Positions 16,383 to 24,932 of a stretch of DNA of 64,000 bases are shown here, in pieces. The stretch's first letter is position 1. Each line of letters opens with the position of its first letter. The notes below the pieces were generated by a model, which saw nothing but the letters and a program-made list of their open reading frames with translations, did not search any database and was not told where the DNA came from. The stretch is from contig NZ_JACSQO010000002.1 in the NCBI RefSeq assembly GCF_014836595.1, forward strand, positions 248,001 through 312,000, given 5' to 3'. The DNA is from Psychrobacillus faecigallinarum. Lineage in GTDB: Bacteria; Bacillota; Bacilli; Bacillales_A; Planococcaceae. The position numbers and the translations under genes are program-made.

Positions 16383-17564
16383 ATGTCAATTTTAATAGGA
16401 ATAATAGGATTAATTGTAGTCTTTGGATTAGCTTACTTAGTTAGTAATGATAAGAAAGCGATTAATTTTAAAGCTGTTGGAGTTATGTTAGTTCTTCAAG
16501 TCGTATTAACTTTAATCATGTTCAAGACAACTGTGGGACTGACTGTAATAGAAGGTATTGGTAATGGTTTTACAAAAGTTATTAATATAGGGCGTGAAGG
16601 GGTAAACTTCGTAGTTGGAGGTTGGGTCCCAGAAGGCGGCTCAGTATTCTTTATAAATGTATTAGTAATTTTAATTTTTACTTCTATGTTACTTTCAGTT
16701 TTAACTTACTTACGTGTCCTACCACTTATTATTAAATATTTGGGAGGATTCCTGTCTAAAATTACAGGGCTTTCACGTGTAAGTACTTTCCATGCTGTAA
16801 ATAATATTTTCTTCGGTCAATCAGAAGGAATCTTAGCTATTAAATCACACGTACTTAAAATGGACAAAAACAAGTTGTTTGTGATGACAATCACATCTAT
16901 GGCATCTGCATCTGCATCCATTATGGGTTCTTATATCACTATGTTACCTGCTAAGTATGTTTTAGGTGCAATGGCTCTAAATGCATTGTCAGGTTTGATT
17001 ATTGGTATAATTATTGCTCCTGACTCTTCTAAGGAAGAAGAAATTATCGACATCAAAGAAGCATCTCAAGCAAAATCTCTATTTGAATCTATCTCAATGG
17101 GAGCATTAGATGGAGGTAGAGTGGCCTTAATTGTAGCAGCTATGCTAGTTGCTTACGTAGGATTAATGGCGTTAATAGACGCAGGGTTCCAAGCTGCGAT
17201 CGGTTTAACGTTTACGGAAATTTTAGGATATGTATTTGCGCCGATTGCTTGGTTAATGGGTGTACCTGCAAGCGAAATTTTAGTAGCCGGTCAAACGATG
17301 GGTACGAAGCTTGCAACTAACGAATTTGTAGCAATGCTTCAATTCAGAGATCAAATTCCTAATCTTTCTGAGAAAACAGTTGCAGTAGTTTCGGTATTCT
17401 TAATTAGCTTTGCGAATTTCAGTTCTATTGGAATAGTTAGTGGCTCTCTACAAGCTATCAACGGAGAAAAAGCTTCTATCGTTTCAAAACATGGTCTTAA
17501 GTTATTAGTCGCTTCTACCATGGTTTCTTTCTTAACTGCAACCTTAGTTGGGATATTTATTTAA
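16383..17564 (+). CDS. nupC: NupC-type concentrative nucleoside transporter
   Basis: A CNT-family proton- or sodium-coupled nucleoside importer, 393 residues, the same length as Bacillus subtilis NupC. Family features: three N-terminal helices, 'VFFINVLVILIFTSMLLSVL', the hairpin region 'NNIFFGQSEGILAIK' with the conserved Gln-Ser-Glu substrate residues, 'MASASASIMGSYI', and the C-terminal 'QTMGTKLATNEFVAM' and 'FANFSSIGIVSGSLQA'. It is a single gene with its own terminator. Upstream cre-like sites suggest glucose repression. Confidence 0.9.
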   Translation: MSILIGIIGLIVVFGLAYLVSNDKKAINFKAVGVMLVLQVVLTLIMFKTTVGLTVIEGIGNGFTKVINIGREGVNFVVGGWVPEGGSVFFINVLVILIFTSMLLSVLTYLRVLPLIIKYLGGFLSKITGLSRVSTFHAVNNIFFGQSEGILAIKSHVLKMDKNKLFVMTITSMASASASIMGSYITMLPAKYVLGAMALNALSGLIIGIIIAPDSSKEEEIIDIKEASQAKSLFESISMGALDGGRVALIVAAMLVAYVGLMALIDAGFQAAIGLTFTEILGYVFAPIAWLMGVPASEILVAGQTMGTKLATNEFVAMLQFRDQIPNLSEKTVAVVSVFLISFANFSSIGIVSGSLQAINGEKASIVSKHGLKLLVASTMVSFLTATLVGIFI

Positions 17565-17575
17565 GCTTCAATCTT

Positions 17576-17617
17576 AAATAGCGTCACTCTCTTTATTGGG
17601 AATGATGCTATTTTTTT
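17576..17617 (+). terminator. Terminator of nupC
   Basis: AAATAGCGTCA pairs with TGATGCTATTT (one wobble), followed by a T run. Confidence 0.8.
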
Positions 17618-17850
17618 ATAAAGATGTGTATCGAACTAAGATATTTATTTAACATAAATGAAGGAACCAATAGATTTCTAATTTTTTTATTATTTTTAGA
17701 TTAGATTGTAGTTAATTGTGGTACTTATATATTAGTAAGTATAGATTTAGTTGTTATTGGAAGATTATTGGTTTTTATGGAAATTTAGCATTACAAAAAT
17801 TAGTTACTCGTTGATTCTAGGTGATAATACAATATTGTAAAGTTGGCTGA

Positions 17851-18020
17851 GTTAATTTCATAAATAGCACTTTACCAATTAAATATGCACATTTCTTATT
17901 TGTTCATTGTAGCGGAGGGTGGTGTTGGCTTATCGCTCACCTCAATGAAATATTTTATATTGCTAGAAAAGCATGTAATTGTTCGTGTTTTTTCATAAAA
18001 ACAGAAATTATGAAATTTAT
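17851..18020 (+). mobile_element. MITE-like intergenic element, copy C (shortened)
   Basis: 170 bp in the same orientation as the 44971-45244 copy. The left end GTTAATTTCAT is exact and is followed by the conserved 'AGCACTTTACCA'. The middle has 'GGCTTATCGCTCACC'. The right part has 'AATTGTTCGTGTTT' and ends ATGAAATTTAT, a decayed right repeat. About 100 internal bases are missing compared with the full copy. It is non-coding and lies between nupC and the DAACS gene. Confidence 0.65.
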
Positions 18021-18167
18021 TCAACTATAATATTTTTACATAATAATTTGTCGGAAAAATTACTTAATGCAGAATACTTCAACTAGAACAATGAATAATC
18101 TATTTAGCTAATATTCTATTAAGCTGCCAATAATTTTTTGATTATATATTTAGTAAAGGGTGATTGA

Positions 18168-19415
18168 ATGAAATTAGCAACTAGGATATTGTGGGCTTTA
18201 GTACTTGGTGCGGTTGTCGGAGTAATTTTAAATATCGTAGCACCAGAATTTTTTAAAACGGCAGATAGTTATTTGTTTACACCACTAGGAACAATCTTTT
18301 TGAATCTTATTAAGATGTTAATAGTACCTTTAGTATTCTTCTCAATAGCTGTAGGGGTTGCTAATATAGGAGATCCAAAATCGTTAGGGCGTATGGGCGG
18401 AAAGGCAATGCTTTTCTTTTTAGCAACAACCGCTGTAGCGATTACTATAGGGATAGTATTAGCACTTGTTTTCCAACCAGGGAACAGTGAAAACTTTGAT
18501 GTAGGATCAGTTGAGTACGAAGCTGCAGAAGCACCACCAGTTTCAGAAACATTGCTTGGAATAATTCCAGCTAACCCTGTTGAAGCAATGGCTAGTGGAG
18601 ATATGCTACAAATTATTTTCTTTGCGGTATTTATTGGTTTAGGAATTAGCTATTTAGGAAGCAAAGTGGAAAGTGTCCAAAGGTTTATGGAGCAGGCAAA
18701 TGAATTAATGATGTTTTTAGTGACATTAGTGATGAAGTTTGCACCAATTGGCACATTTGGATTACTAGCTTCAGCTGTAGGGAAGCAAGGTTTTGATGCT
18801 CTAAAAGTAATGTTTATGTATATGGTAGTCGTCTTTTTAGCATTACTAGTTCATTCAGTTATCGTCTATGGTTCCGCACTTAAGCTTTTAGCTAAACAAA
18901 ATCCGTTGAAGGTCATTAAAGAATACTTACCTGCTTTAACAGTGGCGTTTAGTACTTCTAGTAGCAGTGCGACCTTACCAATATCTATGGAGATTGCACA
19001 AAAAAAATTGGGAGTGCCAAAAGGGATCAGTAGTTTTGTTCAGCCTTTGGGGGCGACAGTTAATATGGATGGAACAGCAATCATGCAAGGGGTTGCGACA
19101 ATTTTTATTGCTCAGGTATATGGAGTAGATCTATCGTTTGTCCAAATGCTTACAGTTGTTTTGACAGCAGTGCTTGCTTCAATCGGTACAGCAGCTGTCC
19201 CAGGGGCTGGTATGATTATGCTAGCGATGGTGCTAGAGTCTGTTAATCTTCCCGTGGAAGGGATCGCATTAATCATTGGTATTGACCGATTACTTGATAT
19301 GACAAGAACAATGGTCAATTGTACAGGTGACTTAACATGTGCACTTTATGTAACTGAAAGTGAAAAGAAACATCAGAAATCTAGAACAGTGGAATCTACT
19401 TCTACGATTAATTAA
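18168..19415 (+). CDS. Dicarboxylate/amino acid:cation symporter (DAACS, GltP/GltT type)
   Basis: A 415-residue secondary transporter for acidic amino acids or C4-dicarboxylates. Landmarks: the hairpin-1 serine motif 'STSSSSATLP', the 'NMDGTA' sodium-site motif, 'GIGTAAVPGAG'-like 'SIGTAAVPGAGMIMLAM' of hairpin 2, and 'DRLLDMTRTMVNCTGDLTCA' in the last helix, where Asp, Asn and Asp line the substrate site. It is monocistronic with its own terminator, about 150 bases after a MITE copy. Glutamate/aspartate and succinate/fumarate transporters in this family cannot be separated by eye. Confidence 0.88.
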   Translation: MKLATRILWALVLGAVVGVILNIVAPEFFKTADSYLFTPLGTIFLNLIKMLIVPLVFFSIAVGVANIGDPKSLGRMGGKAMLFFLATTAVAITIGIVLALVFQPGNSENFDVGSVEYEAAEAPPVSETLLGIIPANPVEAMASGDMLQIIFFAVFIGLGISYLGSKVESVQRFMEQANELMMFLVTLVMKFAPIGTFGLLASAVGKQGFDALKVMFMYMVVVFLALLVHSVIVYGSALKLLAKQNPLKVIKEYLPALTVAFSTSSSSATLPISMEIAQKKLGVPKGISSFVQPLGATVNMDGTAIMQGVATIFIAQVYGVDLSFVQMLTVVLTAVLASIGTAAVPGAGMIMLAMVLESVNLPVEGIALIIGIDRLLDMTRTMVNCTGDLTCALYVTESEKKHQKSRTVESTSTIN

Positions 19416-19425
19416 GTAATAATAT

Positions 19426-19475
19426 AAAAAAGCTATTTCAAGGATGAATAATCACAACTTGAGATAGCTTTTTTT
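19426..19475 (+). terminator. Terminator of the DAACS transporter gene
   Basis: AAAAAGCTATTTCAA pairs with TTGAGATAGCTTTTT, then T residues. Confidence 0.85.
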
Positions 19476-19651
19476 GTAGATTTAATGTTATTAACTCGAG
19501 CGAGGAGAGGAATTGACATGGCAAGTATAATGGGTTATTTCGCTGATTCCTAGGAAAGCTATCACGATTATTTTATCCCATGTAATACTCTGTTAAAATT
19601 ATATTGTAGCTTGAGCAGTCTCTAGCTTTTCTCAGCAGTGACAATATAATT

Positions 19652-20656
19652 CTATACTTCCTCCTGAAAATAAATCTTATAAAACTTTCGCTTGGTAACC
19701 TCATCATAGCCAACTTCTATAAGCTGATCTACTTGATCAATATCCCGAACATTCACTTGAATTTCAATGTTGGAATCCAGCTTAATTTTTCGCTTATAAA
19801 TTTTTTCTGACTTAGCAATTGCACTTTCAGATATGACAGTTTCATATGGCTTCACCGAATTAACTATAATATCTTTTTGAGTTTGATCTGCATTGTCAAA
19901 AACCGTTTCAATATATTCGTCAACTTCAAATGTTTCTTCATTTCTAAAGTAATCAAGCGTTTTGTTTAGTAGTCCAAGCTTTTCGGTATTCGTGAAGCTC
20001 TCTTCTTTAACTATTAGTTTTTTGCATTCTGTTAAAGCTAAATTAGTTTTATGGAAGTGTTCATCTGCCACTCTAATATTCAGAAAACGTTCCTGCCAGT
20101 AAACAACATCTTCCTTTTTCTTTGTTTTCATGAAAATTGCAGGGGCTGCATCTGGACCCATATCAATGATTACTGCTATATTGTTGATTTTCCTTACGTT
20201 AATCCCATCTACACCGTTTACTATTACTTTGTCTTGTTCATTTTTAATATCTAAATACATCTCTTTTTCATCAATTTTAACGATAGCAAGAGCTTTTTTA
20301 GTCTCTGTATTCCATATGCAGTTTTCAAACAATCCAATAAATAATTCTCCGTTTTTTATATTAGGATGCTGAGAAACGCTTTGTAGATGAACTGCAATAT
20401 TTTTTGATTGCTCTAGGAAATTATTTTTGTTATCAAAAATGCTATTTACATATGTGTAAACTTCATTTAGCCCTAGGTCTGTTTGATGGAAGAAATCATA
20501 TTGTTGCTCAAAATCTACTTTGTTAAATGCCAATTGTGTGAATGCAGCCTCTAGCATAACTTCTGGTTGTAAATATATTTCGTCACCTAAAACAAGTGAA
20601 TCGCCTACATAATGCACTATATATCGATCTAACTTACTTTCATTTACTTCTAACAC
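19652..20656 (-). CDS. NA37/YejK-like nucleoid-associated protein (probable)
   Basis: A cytoplasmic protein of 334 residues. The N-terminus 'LDRYIVHYVGDSLVLGDEIY', the helical stretch 'SKNIAVHLQSVSQHPNIKNG' followed by 'ELFIGLF', and the central 'ALAIVKIDEKEMY' resemble the NA37 (NdpA/YejK) family of nucleoid-associated proteins, and the C-terminal third has the expected Lys/Glu-rich helices. No signal peptide. It lies alone and convergent with the DAACS gene. The assignment is by overall pattern rather than a catalytic motif, so a Bacillales-specific unknown family remains possible. Confidence 0.6.
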   Translation of the reverse strand: MLEVNESKLDRYIVHYVGDSLVLGDEIYLQPEVMLEAAFTQLAFNKVDFEQQYDFFHQTDLGLNEVYTYVNSIFDNKNNFLEQSKNIAVHLQSVSQHPNIKNGELFIGLFENCIWNTETKKALAIVKIDEKEMYLDIKNEQDKVIVNGVDGINVRKINNIAVIIDMGPDAAPAIFMKTKKKEDVVYWQERFLNIRVADEHFHKTNLALTECKKLIVKEESFTNTEKLGLLNKTLDYFRNEETFEVDEYIETVFDNADQTQKDIIVNSVKPYETVISESAIAKSEKIYKRKIKLDSNIEIQVNVRDIDQVDQLIEVGYDEVTKRKFYKIYFQEEV

Positions 20657-21048
20657 TTCTTCACCTTCTATATTAGAGTTCTAGATATTCTACCATATCA
20701 TATTCTAGAAGCTATTTTCATATATTTTTTTCACTTATTTTTGTTAAAGGATGGTAAGAGAAACCTGTTTCCTTAAAAGTATTAAATCCAATGAGCAAAG
20801 ACTTATAACCGTTCGCCCTTTGTTTCAGTATTTTCGTCAAGCGAATCCGATGAATCCCCCTAAAGATAGGTGAGAGAATAACCGCTAGCTGCTCTTTTCA
20901 ACAAAGACAGTGTTCATATATCTTATAGCGAAGGCGGCCTTCTAACTAAATCAATCTAACTAAAATTGGAAGACAGTTGATCGTATAATGCATTGATAAT
21001 TTTTTGCTATAATATATATATGGATTAAGAGAGTAGAGGTACATATAT
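20657..21048. other. Divergent intergenic region, no gene seen
   Basis: About 390 bases between two divergent genes. A TATAAT at 21008-21013, 36 bases before the HNH gene, is a possible -10 without a good -35. The middle (20810-20950) is GC-richer than its surroundings and may be a decayed repeat, but it does not match the MITE copies. Confidence 0.4.
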
Positions 21049-21954
21049 ATGAATTTTTATATCGTCATGCAAGGACAAACGTATATAGAAGAAAAAGAAA
21101 ATAACATTATTTGGTCTAAACAGGTCGATAAAAGTGGTATGCATCCACATTTTTGGGAGCGAATGAAGGAAGTCAAAGCAGGGGATTGTATTTTTCATTA
21201 CGTAAAAGGTGACATTGTAGCTGTCAGTATTGCTAAAAAAGATTGTTACGAAGCAGAAAATCCCTATGATGCTCTTTATAAAAAAGTTGGTAATAAGGTA
21301 GAAACTTCATACGAGGAACTAAATACTCCATTAAATATTAAGGATAATTTTCAGGAGATAGAGCTATTTCTTCCGATAAAATATTCAGCCTTTCAAGAAA
21401 ACGGGGATGGTAACCAGGGATATCTTTACCCGTGTAATGAACAATTGGCCATCAAACTTTTAGAGTTAATAGCTGACAACAATGTAAATTTAGAAAAACA
21501 GGAGCAGCTTGAATTTGCTATTAGTTCGATTCTATTAAAGGAACCTAATCGACTTCTACAAATTATTGCAGTAATGGAGTCTGAAGCAAAAGTAAAAATT
21601 CGCAAAGGACTTCAGAAATTTAAGCAGACGCTTTCCCCTATATGGGATAACCAATGTGCTATATGCAACATCGACTCTCCTGAACTATTACATCCTTGCC
21701 CATCAAAACCTTGGAAGGATAGTACTGAGGAAGAAAGGCTAGACCCTTATAATGGAATATTACTTTGTTATAATCATGAGGCTTTATATGAGAAGGGGTA
21801 TATAGCATTTGATGGTCAAGGAAAAATCCATATTTCTGCCCGTATAGAAGAAAGGGATTACGATAAATATCGAATTCATTCGAAGATGCGCATTAATAGA
21901 AAAGAAGAAAATAAAAAGTACTTTAAATGGCATAAAAAAAATGTATTAAAATAA
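21049..21954 (+). CDS. HNH nuclease with N-terminal EVE/PUA-like domain, candidate type IV restriction enzyme
   Basis: 301 residues in two parts. The first 70 read 'FYIVMQGQTY' and later 'HFWERMKEVKAGDCIFHYVK' then 'GDIVAVSIAKK', the layout of an EVE/PUA-like modified-base reader. The C-terminal part is an HNH domain: Cys203 and Cys206 (CAIC), His215, 'EERLDPYNGILLCYNHEALYEKG' with Asn235 and His243. EVE-HNH and PUA-HNH enzymes are known to cut DNA carrying modified cytosine. No methyltransferase is adjacent, which fits a stand-alone type IV system. The base specificity is unknown. Followed by a strong terminator. Confidence 0.65.
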   Translation: MNFYIVMQGQTYIEEKENNIIWSKQVDKSGMHPHFWERMKEVKAGDCIFHYVKGDIVAVSIAKKDCYEAENPYDALYKKVGNKVETSYEELNTPLNIKDNFQEIELFLPIKYSAFQENGDGNQGYLYPCNEQLAIKLLELIADNNVNLEKQEQLEFAISSILLKEPNRLLQIIAVMESEAKVKIRKGLQKFKQTLSPIWDNQCAICNIDSPELLHPCPSKPWKDSTEEERLDPYNGILLCYNHEALYEKGYIAFDGQGKIHISARIEERDYDKYRIHSKMRINRKEENKKYFKWHKKNVLK

Positions 21955-21957
21955 TCG

Positions 21958-21992
21958 GCTTTCCATCCTGAAAAGGATGGAAAGCTTTTTTA
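21958..21992 (+). terminator. Terminator of the HNH nuclease gene
   Basis: GCTTTCCATCCT pairs perfectly with AGGATGGAAAGC around a short A-rich loop, then T residues. Confidence 0.9.
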
Positions 21993-22161
21993 GATAGAGG
22001 ATAGGGCAATTTTTTTTGACTAGCCTATCTTTGATATTACAATTTTTCATAGAAATATTTGACTTTATGATGGAATAAATAGAAAATTATGTATACATTA
22101 TTTAGATTTAAAAATAGCATCTTGCATCAAAAGATATATTATTCATTTTGTAAATTGCTTT

Positions 22162-22398
22162 AGGAGGTTAGTTCAGTGACGAGCAGTCAAGAGATATCAT
22201 CTTAAAAAATTCTGATATCTAATTATGCAAAAAAAGAAGGGGGTTTATGGAATGGAGAAAGATCTTTATTCTCCAAGTTTATCAGGGGAACAATTCAAAG
22301 TTAATATCCATTTTCGGTGCATACTATCAGTGCGATTGTATCTAATTACTTCTCCTATTAATAGGTTAGCTAGTGACTATCACAGCTAGCCTTTTTTA
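22162..22398 (+). other. Short transcription unit with tiny frames, no recognised product
   Basis: A strong AGGAGG (22162-22167) precedes a GTG at 22176 that opens only a 9-codon frame. A second site, GAAGGGGG (22236-22243), precedes overlapping ATGs at 22247 (32 codons) and 22252 (46 codons, beginning 'MEKDLYSPSLSGEQ'). The stretch ends at a good terminator hairpin (22363-22398). It could be a decayed gene, a leader or a small RNA. I recognise none of the peptides. Confidence 0.35.
22363..22398 (+). terminator. Terminator of the short unit before the YitT-like gene
   Basis: AGGTTAGCT pairs with AGCTAGCCT (one wobble) around a 12-base loop, followed by six T residues. Confidence 0.75.
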
Positions 22399-22558
22399 AT
22401 TGAGTTAATATCTTAATAGCATCTTATCTACAACACACAAATATAAATCTCTTTCTATTTGGTTTATTAGCCTATATTCCGAATAACGATTTGAAATTAG
22501 ACATTTTGTCCTCTTTCCAATCATAAATTAAATACATATCCAGACAGTGGAGGTTAAT

Positions 22559-23158
22559 ATGTATTTATTTAAAAAGGGTTTAGTTATTATTTTTGGCAGT
22601 ATCTTTATAGCCCTGGGTATCAATTTGTTTTTAGTTCCCTATGAAATACTAGATGGTGGAGTCATAGGTATAGGGTTAATTTTTAACTATTTGTGGGGAG
22701 TTAAGACTGGTGCGACAATTATTCTATTTAGTATTCCCATCTTTGTTGTCGCTTGGTATAAATATCGAGAATATTTTTATAACAGTCTACATGGAATGAT
22801 CATTTCTTCTTTCTTTATTGACTTATTTAAACCATTTAGTCAGCTAGTGATCTTGGAATCTGTTCCTAGTGCTTTAGTTGGTGGGTCACTAGTGGGAATT
22901 GGTATAGGTTTTATGCTTAGATATCGGACAAGTACTGGGGGGACTGATTTAGTTGCACAGTTTATAAGTGCAAAGACGGGTGTAAACGTAGGTATAAATA
23001 TTTTTGTTATTGACTCACTAGTATTAGTTGTAGGTGGATTATTGCTGTCTATGGATTCCTTTTTGCTTTCAATCATGACCATTTTGTCTGTTGCTCTGTC
23101 AACTAGTCTCATAGCTAGAAAAACAAAACCCCATCCTAATTCACCTATAACAGCATAG
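22559..23158 (+). CDS. YitT family membrane protein, short form
   Basis: 199 residues with five or six helices. 'LIIFGSIFIALGINLFLVPY'-type start, 'ILDGGVIGIGLIFNYLWGV' and 'RYRTSTGGTDLVAQFI' are the YitT (DUF161) signatures. The C-terminal cytoplasmic DUF2179 domain of full-length YitT proteins (about 280 residues) is absent. An upstream GTG at 22547 is in frame, but GTGGAGG (22547-22553) is itself the ribosome site for the ATG at 22559. The function of the family is not known. Confidence 0.78.
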   Translation: MYLFKKGLVIIFGSIFIALGINLFLVPYEILDGGVIGIGLIFNYLWGVKTGATIILFSIPIFVVAWYKYREYFYNSLHGMIISSFFIDLFKPFSQLVILESVPSALVGGSLVGIGIGFMLRYRTSTGGTDLVAQFISAKTGVNVGINIFVIDSLVLVVGGLLLSMDSFLLSIMTILSVALSTSLIARKTKPHPNSPITA

Positions 23159-23304
23159 TCTTTTAGCTATAGTAGATATATTTCTACCTAGTTCTAATCT
23201 GCTCTTCTTAATAAATTCTATAATATAAATTGAATTAATTTTATCTGAATATTAAAATAAATTAATAGAATCAAATTATGATGAAAAGGGGAGAGAAATG
23301 TCAT

Positions 23305-24900
23305 ATGAGAATAATGTATACAAACGGAAATATTTTTACGATGAATTTAGAAGAACCTCTTGTACAGTCTATAGTAATCGAAGATGAAGAAATTATAGAT
23401 TTAGGAACCAATGAAGACATGATGCTTCAATGGGGAAGGGATAATACAACAGTCATAGATTTGGACGGTAAATATGCGTTTCCAGGGTTAATAGATAGTC
23501 ATTTACATATTTCGAGCGTTGGTATTAATGCTCAAGAGCTAGATCTGACAGGTATAGAGTCAAAAGAGAAGCTTCTTAATGTAATAAGCAATAAGGCCAG
23601 GTTAATTCAACCTGGAGAATGGATATTAGGGAGGGGCTGGGATGAGAATATATTTCCTGATAAACAAATTCCAACAATTGAAGAACTAAACTATGTCTCA
23701 CCCGACTCTCCATTATTTCTTCCGCGAGTTTGTGGTCATGCATTTCTAGTGAATACAAAAGCTCTAGAGCAAAGTGGTTATCATGATAAGCTGTCTGTAC
23801 CGTATGGAGGAACAGTAGTTACAAGCACCGAAACAAATAAACCCACTGGACTATTACTTGAAACTGCTTCTACTATTATTACAGATCGTATTCCTATTAA
23901 AAGCTATGAACAGCTTAAGCATGCTGTAAAGTGGGGGCTGGAGGATGCTTTAAGAGTTGGTTTAACAGGTATTCATACGAACGACCCAACTTACTTGAAT
24001 GGTGCTAAGCAAACTTACAAGCTATTTAATGAACTAATAAATCAAGAGGGGATTGGTCCTAGAAGCAATCTTTTAATGGACTATAAATACCTGGAAGAAT
24101 TAAAGGATGCAGGAATGTATGCAGGGTATGGAAACAATAAAGTGATGATTGGTGCTATAAAGTTCTTTGCAGATGGTGCATTGGGAGGTAGAACGGCACT
24201 TTTGTCCGAGCCCTATGCAGATAGTTCAGGTAATTACGGGAACGCTATGTATGAGAAGGAAGAGCTATTGCAACTAATGAGAAATTGTAGAGAATTTGAT
24301 ATGCCGATAGCTGTCCACACCATCGGTGACCAGGCTTTGATAGATGTTCTGGATAATCTCGACAAACTGAAGCCAGTTGCCTACAGGGACAGATTGATCC
24401 ATGTGTCTATTCTAAATGACCAATTAATCGAACGATTAAAAAGTCCTAATCGCATAATCGATATACAACCTAGATTTGTACCAAGCGATTATCCTTGGAT
24501 TGTTGATAGGTTAGGAGAGTCAAGAGCTAATTTGTCTTATCCATTTAAAACGTTGCTAGAAAAAGGTGTCATTACAGCCGGAAGCTCAGATGCACCTATC
24601 GAACCGTTAAATCCCTTATTAGGAATTCATGCAGCTGTTACCCGTAAAAAAATTGGGGAAAATCATAATGGTTATAATGAGGCAGAAAAACTCTCCATGT
24701 ATAAAGCCTTTAAAATTTTTACGGTAGGGGGTGCCTATGCTACGAATGAAGAGAATATGAAAGGAACGCTAGAAAGAGGAAAGCTTGGAGATATGACAGT
24801 ACTCAACAAAAATCCATTTAGTATGGAATGTGCAGATGAACTTTTAGAAACAGAAGTTGAGATGACAGTAATTGGCGGTGTTATCAAGTACAGAAAGTAG
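23305..24900 (+). CDS. YtcJ-like amidohydrolase
   Basis: A 531-residue metal-dependent hydrolase of the amidohydrolase superfamily. Features: the small beta-sandwich start 'MYTNGNIFTMN', the metal motif 'PGLIDSHLHI', 'GRGWDEN', 'VMIGAIKFFADGALGGRTA', 'IAVHTIGDQA' and the late 'GSSDAPIEPLNPL'. The open frame extends upstream to 23278, but AAGGGGAGAG (23285-23294) fits the ATG at 23305 best. An AgcS amino-acid transporter follows after 32 bases, which suggests the enzyme releases an amino acid from an N-acyl or amide compound. The true substrate is unknown. Confidence 0.85.
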   Translation: MRIMYTNGNIFTMNLEEPLVQSIVIEDEEIIDLGTNEDMMLQWGRDNTTVIDLDGKYAFPGLIDSHLHISSVGINAQELDLTGIESKEKLLNVISNKARLIQPGEWILGRGWDENIFPDKQIPTIEELNYVSPDSPLFLPRVCGHAFLVNTKALEQSGYHDKLSVPYGGTVVTSTETNKPTGLLLETASTIITDRIPIKSYEQLKHAVKWGLEDALRVGLTGIHTNDPTYLNGAKQTYKLFNELINQEGIGPRSNLLMDYKYLEELKDAGMYAGYGNNKVMIGAIKFFADGALGGRTALLSEPYADSSGNYGNAMYEKEELLQLMRNCREFDMPIAVHTIGDQALIDVLDNLDKLKPVAYRDRLIHVSILNDQLIERLKSPNRIIDIQPRFVPSDYPWIVDRLGESRANLSYPFKTLLEKGVITAGSSDAPIEPLNPLLGIHAAVTRKKIGENHNGYNEAEKLSMYKAFKIFTVGGAYATNEENMKGTLERGKLGDMTVLNKNPFSMECADELLETEVEMTVIGGVIKYRK

Positions 24901-24932
24901 CGTATGTAAATAATTTAATAGGGGGATGAAGC

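Noticed and set aside
20051-20372. 67- and 80-residue frames opposite the NA37-like gene
   Set aside because: They are mirror images of a well-formed 334-residue gene and lack ribosome sites.
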